A stretch of DNA of 64,000 bases from positions 3,486,501 to 3,550,500 of the forward strand of contig OX359189.1 in assembly GCA_947172415.1 (NCBI GenBank). The letters run 5' to 3'. This DNA is from Chondrosia reniformis. Taxonomy: Eukaryota; Porifera; Demospongiae; Chondrillida; Chondrillidae. Shown piece after piece: positions 18,007 through 42,640 of this stretch. The position numbers and the translations under genes are program-made. Each line of letters opens with the position of its first letter. Position 1 is the first letter of the stretch. The notes beneath the pieces are model-generated. The model was given only the letters and a program-made list of their open reading frames with translations. It ran no database searches and was not told the DNA's origin.

Positions 18007-21000
18007 ATGGGTAAGTTACTACAGTTTCAAGCACATCTATTTTCAGAAAGAAAATTCTGTTATACATGTAGGCTTGATGCATAATTAATTCTTCTGAGCA
18101 TGGTATAAGCATGTTGAATGTACGTTCGTATACCATCTGTATAGAAAGAATTGTTAAGCCTTGCTACCTACTTACGTATGCTTGTAGGTACACACATACA
18201 TATTGAAAGTACATATGAGAAATAGGATTATTTTGGGATTGTCTTATCAAACATTTTGATTGTTGGGCTGTTGCTGTTGTTTTTTTAGAGTTCAAATGGG
18301 TATATTGTAATGTTACCTGTATAGCTTACATATAAGAAGTTGCTGTTACAGGAAAAACAAGTGTGCCAGGATTTTATAAGACCAGTAAATGTCACATTTA
18401 AGCTTTATGTACATACGTATGTAGGTTTACAACAGATGCAATGTCTTCAAGCTACCTTAGTATCAAAAGTGTGATTACCAAACTGTTACTCTATTTTGAT
18501 TATGACTACTTCGTCAAAAAATTGACACCATGGAGAGATTGATAAATATAAGGAATACGAATTTATTGTTTGATTATAAATGCTAAATCTTTTCATGTAC
18601 CCCTTACAAGTCAGAAGACATTTATTAATGTTTATTAATTGCAATGACGTCAATAAATGCTCAATAAATGCTCTATCTGGTCAGTGCAAGATGGGGAGGG
18701 ACTTCCAGTGGCCTTGAATCCAATTTATCTAGACCCTAGGCTGCTGGAAATTTGACTAATCACCCACATTAAGATCTGTTTGCATTCCCTTCAATGTTTG
18801 TTTTGCTGGGTGGGTGGATCAGATATTAAAGAGTTTATGTGCAAGTATACCCTGTTAATGGTACTATGTTGTTATCTATTACCAGTGTGATTATGGTGTC
18901 TGTGTTATTGCCCCAGATGGATGCCAGCTGAAATCACTATTGATATCACCATATTTCAAAGGGCTAGGTGGGATATCCCAAAATGATATTTTTAGATACT
19001 TTCTGATGAAGACACCTCAGTGTATGCCAGCTACACACTTGACAATGACTTTTATTGTACAGCTTGTAAAGTTTTACGCTAGGTCCTGCTTCTGTATAGC
19101 AATGTAACTGTGTAGTCTTTATTTCTTCATTGTATTTTCCCTTTTACCTAGTACACCATTTTGCTACATTTACTCTAGAGTAAAGGCCTTTAGGGGGATG
19201 TTTACTATATCAAATTTAAAGTCTTCGCACTTATCATACGCTCTGTTGTGATGAGTTGGTTATCAATGATGGTTACGTATGTCTCAGCCTAAAAGGTGGT
19301 TTTCTAAGGCTGGAATTTGATATTATACGTTCTTTGGGTAGATATCCCTAGTTATGGTTCAAAGGCATCGTTGTTTATACGTACATAAGCGGTCATCAAT
19401 ATATCTGTAGTTATTGGAATATTTATGGCTATGGTATGTTCACATGTTAACAAGTGTGCTAATTATTATTAATTTGTAACTGTTGTTTGAGTTATCGTCT
19501 CACTGGTTATAAGAACTTTCTATGATTTTCCCAGATGTAATTTATATTATTTTTAATCATCTGTTTTTCACAGAGGCTGAAGTCTTGTTTGTGTATAACC
19601 CACAACGACCAGATGAACTTCCACTAGCAGTGGGTCAGATCATCACAGATGTGGAACTTGTGGACGATGGATGGGCTTCTGGGAAACTAAATGGGAAAGC
19701 TGGGATGTTCCCTGATAATTTTGTAAAAATATATAAGAAACCAGAAGCTCCGCCACCTCTTCCTGATGAAAGGCCACCAGTTCCTTTACCTGCAGGTAAA
19801 AATCTTTTTCTAGAACCAAAGTTTTCAATGATTTTGAAGAATATACTTTTTTAACACCTTTGTACATGTATGTACATACGTACAGTGCATCCCACTTATC
19901 CACTTGCACTAATGCACTTCTATAGATAAGCAAATGTATATCTTTTGGTGAATCATATAGTCTGTCCCTTTGCATGAAGTTACTGAATTGGTCCCAAATA
20001 TTGTGGGCAGATTTACAGGCCCAAATTGTATGTATAATTTGTCATATAGACAAATTTATTCAGGATAATTCCTGCTGTCCTGATTTTGTGGTTTGTTGCT
20101 TTAATGGCGGCCAAGAAGACCACAATTTTCTTTTTTTTTACAATTAACATGCTTCATCTAGAGCATATTCGGACTTAGGACCCAGTTCGGAAACATTTAT
20201 GACAATTTATAAGTTGTACGTGCCCGGTTCACATATTAACACTAGTCCATTCAAAAAAAGAAAAAGAAGAAGATGAAAAAACATGTTTTGGTATAGAAAA
20301 ATATGCATTAATGGCTGAAAATAACTGAATATAAATGAAAATCGCTTCTTTAGTGATTTATGAGGTGTTGCTTGCTAATACATTGGATAGGGTGGCCATG
20401 TTTTTTCTGTCATTCCTACTTAGAGAGATTCTATGGATTGCCTTGGATTTAGTAATAATGTATACTCTGATACATCTGATACATGTATCACTTCTGTTGT
20501 GATGCATGCGTACATATATGACCTTTGTTATGATCCTCTAGTCTGTTGTACGTACCTGTGACCTCTACTCAGTATGAGAAGCCTGTCATTCAAACTGCAT
20601 TGTTTTGTGTAGTGTATTTTGAGAGGTGAATGGTATGTGTAACTAAGGTTCATTTAGAAGTACAAGTTACTCAAAGTTGTAGGTCCAATTTCCTGAATGG
20701 TGGTACTTTTCTTTAACTGTAATACCTCTCAGGTATAATAGGAAACATGACCAATTAGCAATAATACTGCCCTTAAATTTATGACAAAGATATTACATAC
20801 TAGGAAGTACATATAAATATGTCTGTGTCCTTGAAAGTAATGTACAAATTGTGTGTTATGTATTGTCTGCACTAATGAGCTATCTGAGTTGTATGAAATT
20901 AATTTTGTATAGTTAAATAATTCCTTATACTTTCCCTAAATTAAATGCATTAGTTGGCTTGCATAGCAAACAGTTTGCTGGGAAAACTGACTTTGATCGG

Positions 21001-24000
21001 TGGCTGCTAATATTTTCCACAACAAAGGGTGGAATGATTAACTAAAACCATTAAGATTTGCTGAGCTCATAATGCATTGTACCATGTGCCATGATGTTCA
21101 GTGATAGTTATGTTAATTAGAGTATAAAATACAGTAAACTTTTGTCTATATATGTGTGTGAGATTGTCAGTGAGACATAATATGTAGAAATAAATTTTGT
21201 GTTGATGTAGAAGTTAAATATTCATCTTTATATTCATAGAACCACCAAAACCAGAAGCTGTGCTGTCACCTCCTCCTAAGCCAGGTATGTATACATATTA
21301 GTAATGTAGAATCAGTCTCTGTGATCTGTATATACGTATATCAGACATTGAGGCTGGATATTTTAACAATTGATTTTATTTATACTGTAAATGTAAGGCT
21401 GGATTGTATGATTGTGTATTTGTTTTGTTTAATTTGACAACAAAACATTTTGCATGTTTTATTTAAAGTACGTAGATAGAAACTCTTTTTAAAATACTCC
21501 AGATGCTGCCCCTTGAGTCTTGCATGCCCTATAGGCTTTTTTGCAGAATAAGCATAGCGTGTAGGAAAATGGTTTACAAGATTTTTCATGAAAAATCTTG
21601 TAAACCATTTTCCTACATGTTATGCCTAATCTGTCATAAATCAAAATCTAGTAGGGAACTAAAACTAGAGATAGCTTTGGATGAAGATACAGGAGTCTTT
21701 TCTTTCTTCCTTTGCTCCACTGAGCCAGACAGCTGTTTCTGGCAATTCCATCCTTCATCACTGCATCAGTGACCCTGGGAATCTTCATCTTTTTCTTGAT
21801 CTTTGTGAATTTTTTGTTCTCTATAATAAATCTAGGTGTCGTATATACATAATTTTCATACCACATGATGAAATCTAATTTTATGAAAGGAATGTAAGTC
21901 AAATTCAATTTTATGTTTGGGATAAAATGATTTTTTTAGTAATCAGACTTGTACAGGCAAAACAGACTCAGCACAACTATTACAAGATACATATAGGACA
22001 CATTACATGGGTCTACCCTTAGGTCTTGTAATGGTAACATTTCTTTAGAGGTGGAGTAACACAGTATGGGGTAATACAAGACAGTCCTAGCTACTTTTGC
22101 TTATACTTGATTCTAACTAGAGGCTGACATGATTTTAAAGGTTGATTTTAGATTAAACTGCTGCGTACATAACTAACCTGTAAACTCAAAAAGTCATTAT
22201 ATATACGTATATATTCTAGAATACCTGATTGGTTGTGAAATAGAGACACCATATAGGTTGGGTTATTAGGAATATTGCTATCTAAATGGAGGAAATTTAC
22301 TACATATATCAAAGTTAGTCTTCTGGCTTTTATTCTTAGTAATAAATTGGTTGGTTATGTCTAAAAATGGATGTTTTGGTCTGTGACATAATTGTGTGGG
22401 TTAAATATAAGTTAGTCATAATTAGGTCATAACCTACTGCTTTTTTCAATTAAGGTTTCTTTTAGAAAATATCATGAGGGAGGAATACACTAAAATAATT
22501 AAAATCTGAGGGTGTACCTATTTCTTTTATTTGTTTGCTATAAAAATTGGTAAAGGGGGCAAATTTCCCTCTTCCCCGTGAAAGAAGCCCTGACATATAC
22601 GTGTATATTCATCTCAGTAGCAGAAATCTTCCTTTTTGCAGTTAAAAAGCTCCGTGCTGCATTTGCCTATGAAGCACTTAATGAAGACGAATTAACTCTA
22701 GCAGTGGATGATATTTTGGATTTTATAGCAGTTGAAGAGGAAGGGTGGTGGCGTGGAAGGTTAAATGGTAAAGAAGGTGTGTTTCCCTCTAATTTTGTGG
22801 AAGAAAAGACTACTTCAAGTTCTCAGGAACTCCCCCCTCGACCAGAGAAGCCAGCTATGACCCACAGTGATAGACCAGCACCGCCTATCCCAACACAGCC
22901 TGTGGAAAGGACAAGTCAGCAAGCTGAACCAGCCCCACCTATTCCTAATAGATTGGAGGAAGCTCCACCACTATTTCCAGAAAAGGCATTGGTGGATAAA
23001 GTTGATGGAGCAAATGGAGAACCCATCAAAAAAGGTATGTGCATATACTGGTTTAGTTTTTTCTGTGAGGGTTTCAGTTAATTCTTGAAACTCTGACTGG
23101 AAGAAAAGTTAAAGAGAGTCCAAATGAGTGTCTTTAAATGTTGCACAATTAATGAATTACATAAGTATTACATAGATGCATATAACCTTTTCCAATGTCT
23201 CTGAAAATGTATAGACAATCAAAAAATGATTACATGTATAGTGGAACCTTTAAGATGGCCATAGACTGAAATGTGGAATATTTACGTACTTAATAAGTTT
23301 GGTTAAAGAGTACAACTTTGTTAATTGGATGGAGTAAATTACTTTCTTAGTTCACATACAAAGACAAATGGAAGCTTCATAGCATGTTTTAAAGTAATGA
23401 GCAGTCATTTGGAGTATTGAGATGACTGCATTTATAGACAAAGTAATTACTGATAGTATGTATACAATTCCATTTGAGGCCAACTTTAATTGCCCCTTAA
23501 TATGATGATTGCTAAGTAGTTACTGTGTATGAATATGCAGTCTGCAAACTACTTTCAATGTCAAGCTTTTAACATGAGCGTTCTTTATGGTACTTACATT
23601 ATGTAGTGCAGTGGCTGAAACCTTTATCACTTAATATACTTCAAATCCTCTGCACTTACCAAGTGTAAGACTAGTGCGTCTCTTTTTTATATTCTTCTTT
23701 CTTCCTATGTACGTACGTATGTATGTCACTGACTAGTGGGGCTCACTGTACTTTCCAGAGTTATTTCCAAGTAATCACTTAACCTACTGTCTTTAGCTTA
23801 CGTAGGTGTAAACAGTTAAGCAATTAACCCTAATTCTTGGGACATTTCTCTGTGATCCACCCACCTGTCACTCCACTTTGTATCAAATCTCTACACCTTT
23901 ACTACTTAGGTTTAGTAGGAGGCAAAGCAGTTTTACCAGCAGTAAATCCTCAGGATTTAAAGAAGAGAGCTCCCCCACCTCCAAGTAAGTAGTCCTTGGC

Positions 24001-27000
24001 AGGTACATACATAGGAAAATGTACTTGTTAAGCAGTAGCGTTTTTCTGTTAGATCTATAAGCATGTAGTCTGCATATAGGTAAGTAAGGTCTTCTGCTAC
24101 CTTTTGTATTTATTTTCTTGTCTGTGAATGCTAAATCAGGTCTAATACGTAACTACTAGATTTTTTGATATCAATTGTTGATTTATTAGGATTGTTTGAC
24201 AGTAAGATGGCTAAAAATATTTCATTGACTGAGCACACTATTTTGATTCTGAATGTGAAATTAAGAATATTTCTTGTTGCTGCATATGTCAAAGTTGTAG
24301 TTCACTGAAAGGGAAACTAGATTTACTTGTCTGACATACGTACGTATGTGTGGATTTTTTGCTAGTGGTCATAATTGTTAGTTTCTCTTTTTGTGGCTTC
24401 AACTACTGTATGAATTATGTTTATTATAACAGTGCTTCACCTATCATTTCTCTTTTTCCCCTTAGTTGATAAATCTGAAAAAGTAAGTGTGCTACAATCC
24501 TTTGTCATGTGCATCTGCTTTTATTGTAAATTAAAAAATAAAAAAGTCATCATGTTAATAATTAGTGAAATAAATTGTGGATACACAGATGAACTTCCAT
24601 GGTACTTTCAGTAAACATTTACTACCACAAAGGTTTAAGCACTTTTGTCTTGATATATTGATACCGTATAGTTGGAATATTTCACGAGGTTTAATGTTCG
24701 CGATTTTCGCAATTTGCCCAATTTCGCAAAATTTTCTCTTCATGAGGTAAGCAATATACGGGTATAGGAATCGTGAAATTAAAACTGTAAAATGTTCGAT
24801 TTTGCACGAAATTGTGAAATTTTCTTCATGAAATTTTCCCGCTATACGGTATACTGAATAATTCAAACATGAAGAAGTAGACTTTGGAACTGTAGTGTAT
24901 ATATATGAACTCAATATGTACGTACACAGTACATTTGTCTTGGTTTAACAATTGATTATTCATAATTGATTTTTTAACTAGACACAGCCCCCACCGCCCC
25001 TTGCTTCAAAGCCAAGATGTAAGTGGCTTTACAGTGTTTGAGTAATACTTTTGCATATTTATCTTGTAATAGTTTTCTCTGTGATTCAATACAAATGTTG
25101 TACACAATCTGCATTTACTAGCAAAACCTCCTCCTACTGCTCCCAAATCACGTGCACCAGTCCCACTTCCTAAATCAGATAGTGCTTTGGAAGCACTCGG
25201 GGATAATGGTGAGGCTCATTACCTAATTTAAACTACATTTGTTTACTACATTGTATTATATTTACTGATCAAATTGGATCTGTACATATACCTTGGTTAT
25301 TTACCATTACAATAACATCCTACATAGAATTTGAAGGACTTCCTGAGCATCAGCCACTTGACCATCCAAATAGACCAAAAGGTCCTGCGAGAAAGCCTCC
25401 TTCTCAGAAGCTTTCGGTAAGTATCCAAACTCTAATATAATTGTCAATGCATATGTCAGTTGCATATCTGTATTTCTACTTAGTGTATAATTGTGAGAGT
25501 TTGGGATGCCTTAAATTAACACCAGTGTGTTATTAATCAAATACCCTGTTTTAGGTTCTTGGGCCGGCAAATACAGTGGACCCTCGTTTATCCGGACCCA
25601 ACGGGACTAGACTATGTCCAGATAACTGAAACAACCAGATATGTGAAGCAATAACTATTGTATTGTACATACGGTACGCGCCAAAAGAAAAGTCACCTCG
25701 ATCGAGATTTTCAAGCGAGGAACGAGTAGTATTTCAGTTGATTTTGTTGAGTTGTTAGTTCAAATAAGCTAGTTTAGTCTTTAAAGTATCACAACTACAC
25801 TTTCTTTTCAAGGAGACATTGCTACAGCTAGCCATTGTCATAAACTCGTACATGCTATTAAACGATGGACGTAATTAAAAAAAACGGAATCGAAGACCAG
25901 ATAATCCGAGCGGCCGGATACTTGAGGTCAGGATAAACGATGGTCCACTGTACCCTGTTGTAGGTCCTTGGGCCAGCAAATACCCTGTTGTGGGTCCTTG
26001 GGCCAGCAAATACCCTGTTGTGGGTCCTTGGGCCAGCATATACCCTGTTGTAGGTCCTTGGGCCAGCTAGTGTACTTAGGATGCATCTAATGTTATGGTA
26101 TTGTTGTTTAAAGGTGGTTTTATGTAGGTTTTGTTCATTTCCTTTACAGGATGCACAACCTCCAACACAGGGGGTGAGTTTCACTCTTATCTGTCTATTG
26201 TTAGAAATAATTGCTTCCAGAGGTCCACTTACGTAGTTAACATCTTTACAGCACCAGCTACAAAAAGACCTTTTTTATTCCTGTTGATTGTATAGTGAAG
26301 CTGCTTTGAAACTTAAATTTTATACACTTATTGTTGAAGATGTTTCTCTTTACTGGAATTTTAGACTAGCAATACATCTGCTGGTGGTGCTCCGTGGCAG
26401 AGGGAACTTAAAGTGAGAAAGGTAAGAACTGGTTCATTCCTTTTATTTATTATTGCTGCTGTACCTGTACCAGACTGTACCTTTCTTGTAACACCTTAAG
26501 AGTACAACTCCCGCTGCTGCCAAGCCGCCACATCCTGTAACTAGAAATTCAGACCCTCTACACAAGGAAGGAAGGTTTGTTATGTTAACAGATCTTGCAC
26601 TCTACTACTTACTCTACTCTCCAATCCTTGGACTGTGTTTTACATGTAGTTATTTGTAGCTACGCTTTCATATGATGTCCTTCTTGTAACAATATAGTTT
26701 GGGTATGGTTTGAAATACATCAGACCTATTGTTTGACTTCAATCGAAAGTGTACATTAACAGGAGCCGAGCCATCCTCTAAAATCCTACCCTCTACTTGG
26801 GATTGCAGTGACTTTCAAATTTTTGTGATGAGAGTATTAGTTCTACTCTTTTTGTAACATGTGCTCACAGTTGGCAGCCATCTGGTTCCTACTTGTTTCT
26901 AGTGTGTGAATCACTCCATCAACTGTAGTTTGGTTACGTATATATTTTTACTCTCAGTGTGACAGCTATCCCAACTCAGCGTCCTCAGGTTGATGGACCA

Positions 27001-27198
27001 GCTAGTGGTGTCAACGCTGATTGGAAGACTGCATTTGATGAACTTAAGGCAGACTTGAAACGATTGAGGGATGAGTATCGGAAAGACATAGATATTCTAA
27101 CTGATGATCTTGACAAGGAACGCAAGAAGGTACGAGAATTGGAAGTTGACATTGACAGATTGAAGAAATCACCTGGATACAGGGAGCATTTAGCTTGA
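18007..27198 (+). CDS. CD2AP: CD2AP/CIN85-family adaptor with two SH3 domains, 13 coding exons
   Basis: Exons 18007-18010, 19574-19795, 21240-21284, 22642-23034, 23910-23984, 24466-24482, 24982-25018, 25122-25208, 25328-25416, 26150-26173, 26365-26421, 26501-26574 and 26958-27198 give 454 codons plus stop. SH3-1 is residues 3-57 (ALYDY position reads LFVYNP; DDGWASGKLNGKAGMFPDNF) and SH3-2 is 93-147 (AAFAYEALNEDEL, EEGWWRGRLNGKEGVFPSNF). A long Pro-rich linker follows, then a coiled coil (about 397-445). LDHPNRPKGPARKPP (304-318) resembles the capping-protein-interaction motif. Family members link receptor endocytosis (CBL) to actin capping. Vertebrate CD2AP/SH3KBP1 have three SH3 domains and about 640 residues; no third SH3 is seen here. 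One ancestral gene probably corresponds to both vertebrate paralogues, so the symbol is nominal. Confidence 0.87.
19195..19440 (-). pseudogene. Reverse transcriptase fragment (Penelope-like?)
   Basis: Minus-strand sequence parallels the RT fragment at 41860-42430 and keeps the codons for the YIDD catalytic motif (complement of 19392-19403). Frames are broken. Lies in intron 1 of the SH3 adaptor gene. Confidence 0.55.
20100..20371 (+). repeat. Dispersed repeat, inverted relative of 45674-46026
   Basis: Runs from TTAATGGCGGCCAAGAAGACC to TTTATGAGGTGTTG. The reverse complement at 45674-46026 shares GAAGACCACAATTTTC, ACATATTAACACTAGTC/GACTAGTGTTAATATG and AACATGTTTTG in order. Length near 270-350 bp; class unknown. 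Confidence 0.7.
21505..22372. mobile_element. Head-to-head pair of Penelope-like element ends
   Basis: Bases 21589-22372 (+) parallel 41195-42020, including CCATTTTCCTACATG, GAGATAGCTTTGGATGAAG and TTAGGAATATTGCTATCTAA. Bases 21505-21588 are an inverted copy of the same terminus (complement reads CCATTTTCCTACACGCTATG, then AAGCCTATAGGG). The two ends meet at 21588/21589 and form a perfect 56-bp palindrome (21561-21616, centre CATG). Inverted partial copies are known in Penelope-like elements; that classification is inferred from the RT relic in the sister copy. Confidence 0.6.
24664..24849. mobile_element. 186-bp pogo-type MITE (ends CCGTATAG)
   Basis: Left end CCGTATAGTTGGAATATTTC, right end (complement) CCGTATAGCGGGAAAATTTC. 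Flanked by TA at 24662-24663 and 24850-24851. The interior is itself partly palindromic (CATGAAATTTTC, TTTCGCAAAATTTTC). The same termini bound the pogo-like element around 45053-47815, its likely source of transposase. Lies in intron 6 of the SH3 adaptor gene. Confidence 0.8.
25542..26067 (+). repeat. 30-bp tandem repeat split by a MITE
   Basis: Unit TACCCTGTTGTAGGTCCTTG plus GGCCAGCAAA. One diverged unit at 25542-25571 and four units at 25951-26067. The intervening 377 bp is a TIR element inserted at the TA that begins the next unit. Intron 9 of the SH3 adaptor gene. Confidence 0.85.
25574..25950. mobile_element. 377-bp pogo/Tigger-type MITE with TA duplication
   Basis: Left end CAGTGGACCCTCGTTTATCC, right end (complement) CAGTGGACCATCGTTTATCC: 19 of 20 identical. 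TA at 25572-25573 and 25951-25952. CAGTGGACCCTCGTTTATCC-like termini are typical of Tigger/Jerky-group elements. An internal block (GTACGCGCCAAAAGAAAAG, CGATCGAGATTTT) is shared with 55140-55640. Confidence 0.88.
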
Positions 27199-28498
27199 AT
27201 TGTTTTTACACTGCAAAGTTGGATGATGACTTGTAATTACATGTACTGTTATATTTTCTTTGCCTTAGTATGATATATATAAATTATTTTGTGTGTGTTG
27301 TGGGAATTTCCTTATTTACAGATAAAAAAGTTGAATATACAAGTTAGCCACATGCCGTTACACCATAACGTTAAAACTGACTGATACACTATAATCCACA
27401 AACTTTATAGACACCTCAGTGCCACTGTAGTAATGTAGCAAATGGTGACGAAACATTTGAAAAGGACCCAATCAAAGACCTGATTGGCCCAACTAATATG
27501 TACCATAATCCATATGTACATCAAAACGTTGTTTGTGTATGTATGTATGTATGTGATGTGTACACTGATCTAAATTGCAGCATAGACATCTAGATTATAT
27601 ATGTAACCTAGTTTAGATAATCTACGTCTCTATGACCTAAATCATGGAGATTTGATTGCTAGATGCGGTAAACCGACACTGTTCATTTGGAAGTGGCAAA
27701 ACTGTAACTGGGGTACAGTGGTTGTCTGACCATCATAATATTATTCGAATTGCATTGTTTAGTGAGGTATATTTAATTATGTAGTTGTATATAATTCTCC
27801 AAAAACTTTATACTAAATGTGATGATACCTTCTTAAATAGGACCTAAGGAAGTAAAGATAGTTCCTATATCATCTCCCTATAAGGTTGCCTAATATGAAC
27901 AATCAGAAAGGAATAGAAAGTCACTTATACTTGTCAAAATTCTTCAGTTACTCTCCCATTAGGCTCCATTCCTTAACTTACCAACAATTTCTAGAATGTA
28001 CCCTTATGTTATGGGCAAACTTCAATATATGTCTATAGGCCTATATACCCATGGGTTGGTTTCAAATCTAATGCTAGCCTAGCGCTATTATTTTTGCAAT
28101 TCACGATCACATGCAGGAAGAGAAGTAAGCGTAAGGGTATTTCCCTTCCCTCTGAGGGCCGTTTCGTCATGATGACGCCGTGACCCACCTGTGGCTTAAC
28201 GTGGGGTGGGACGGTCTCCTAAAGGATTTTTTCAAACCGAATACTTAGAGCACCGGTATAAAGCACCGTAAGTCAAAAGTATTTCAGCATCAAGGGCCAA
28301 GATGTATATATGTAATCTTTGATTTGTTTATTTACCCTCAGAGCAGTAGTATGGTTTCTCCTTGTAGTTCCTGTGGTTCTAGATAGACTCCATTGAAACC
28401 TATATTCAATTTCGCCTTTTGTATGTACACGACCAGCTATGTCTCAATATTTTCCCATCGTTTTCTGTACTCCTACTCTCTTAGACAGACGATTCGTC
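27199..28498. other. Intergenic region between adaptor gene and MELK
   Basis: Holds the adaptor 3' UTR and the MELK upstream region. A locally GC-richer segment (about 28130-28260) includes TGATGACGCCGTGACCCACC, with a CRE-like TGATGACG, and may be the MELK promoter. This is only suggestive. No other gene seen. Confidence 0.4.
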
Positions 28499-41127
<12,629 letters not shown>

Positions 41128-41153
41128 ACTAGAGATAGTTAAAACACAGATCA

Positions 41154-41159
41154 AATAAA
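41154..41159 (+). other. MELK polyadenylation signal
   Basis: AATAAA 26 bases after the MELK stop codon, followed by a T-rich stretch (TTTGATATTTTGG, then TGTCTGTTT). A very short 3' UTR is implied. Confidence 0.7.
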
Positions 41160-41194
41160 ATTTGATATTTTGGTTTGTATTGATGTCTGTTTAT

Positions 41195-42430
41195 TCTATC
41201 ATGAAAAATCTAAGATACCATTTTCCTACATGCTATACCTATTCTGTAAAAGAGCCTATAAGGGGAACTAAACCTGAAGAGAGCTTTGGATGAAGACACA
41301 GGAGTCTTTTCTTCTATATTTTTTCCCTTCTTTCATCTTTTTCTCCACTGGGTCAGACAGCTGTTTCTGGGAATTCCACCCTTCATCAGTGATCCTGGGA
41401 GTCTGTCTTTTTGATCTTCTGTGAATCCTTTGCCTTGGGGCCTTTAATACACTATTTTGACGCCAAAAGTTAAATAAGGTGTTAACTAAGACACATGATG
41501 AAATTTAATTTTATAAAAGGAATAGAAATCAAATTAAATTTTATGGATTAAATCTATTAGTAATATTAATCTTACTTGTACAGGTAAAACAGACTCAGCA
41601 TAACTATAGACACAAGTAGGACATATTACATAAGTCTACCCTTAGGTCTTATAGTGGTAACATTTCTTTGGAGGTAGGGTAACACAAGACAGTCCTTAAG
41701 CATACTAGCTACTTTTTGGAGGCTGCCAGGATAGGAAGATTTTAAAAAGGTTGATTTTAGCTTAAAGTGTTTGTAACCCTGCTTAATAAGCCTACTGCAT
41801 ATAACCACAAACTTTTAGCCTGAAAACTGGAGAAGTCACTACATATTCTGGAATACCTAATTAGTTGGGGAAATTAATAAAGACACCATAGGCTGAGGTA
41901 TTAGGAATATTACTATCTAAATGGGGGAAATTTATTATATCAAAGTTAAAGTCCTCTCGCTTATCATATATTTTAGTGATAAATTGATTACTAGTAATGG
42001 TTATATCTAAGTCTAAATAGGGGGATTTCCTAGTATTTGTCTTTTTAAGAATAAGTTCTTTGTGGTAAATGTCACTTAATTGACAGTAAAAAATCCTTGT
42101 TGTTAATACATAAAAGGTCATCAATATACCTAGTAAGTATCGGAAAATTTAATAGCTAGGGTGATGTTATCCTTAAGTAGTCCTTTCATAAACTCATACT
42201 CATAGGCAAACAGAAAAGATTAGCAACTACAGGGCACAGTCAGTACCCATAGGGATACCTACACATTGCTTAAATACAGAACCGTCTACACATACATAAA
42301 TATTGTCAATAAGGTAATTAAGGATCTCTACTAAATGAACAGCTGTGACTGCTTTATTGGAGACATTATTAGACCAAAAGGCTTTATCCTGACAGACTTC
42401 TATATATTGGGACTTCTACAGGTATGGTAC
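41195..42430 (-). mobile_element. Penelope-like retroelement relic with RT domain
   Basis: The minus strand encodes broken RT pieces: LVEILNYLIDNIYVCVDGS, then QCVGIPMGTDCA (about 42250), YIDD (42117-42128) and YLDLDITITSNQFITKIYDK, ending NFPHLDSNIP (about 41930). Frameshifts and a stop after CA separate them. The G-PMG and YIDD motifs are RT palm motifs. The FITKIYDKRxDF/NFPxLDSNIP block is common in RT proteins of marine invertebrates; I think it is Penelope-like but did not see a GIY-YIG endonuclease. The terminus at 41195 (CATGAAAAATCTAAG) is the same end that forms the palindrome at 21588. Confidence 0.65.
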
Positions 42431-42539
42431 TATGAATAAGGTTAGTAATCTTGCTATAAGTAGGTTATGGGGGATCTATCATGTAATGTGGACTTGGTCT
42501 CGCGTACTGTATATGGCTAACCATTTGTTGCAAGAAGAA

Positions 42540-42577
42540 TCTAGCGTTAAGAAGTTATTGTGTCACTTAACGCTAGA
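42540..42577. repeat. Perfect 12-bp inverted repeat upstream of RSPH3
   Basis: TCTAGCGTTAAG (42540-42551) and CTTAACGCTAGA (42566-42577), 14-base loop. It lies about 100 bases upstream of the RSPH3 ATG. It could be a palindromic protein-binding site or a TIR remnant. Confidence 0.6.
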
Positions 42578-42640
42578 AGCTTTTTGCACACATTGTAATC
42601 GAAAAAACGTTTGTTAACGGAAATTATTCACAAGAACTGA

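Noticed and set aside
19643-19975. 110-codon antisense frame over SH3-1
   Set aside because: Antisense to a well-supported exon; no motif.
22867-23088. Alternative frame over the SH3-2 exon
   Set aside because: Shadow of the true SH3 frame, which carries the domain motifs and fits both splice junctions.
28130-28260. Conserved non-coding RNA or snRNA in the GC-richer segment before MELK
   Set aside because: No Sm site, tRNA-like boxes or stable fold I can defend; a promoter is the simpler reading.
42432-42617. Short plus frame just upstream of RSPH3
   Set aside because: Ends before the RSPH3 ATG, crosses the inverted repeat, no motif.
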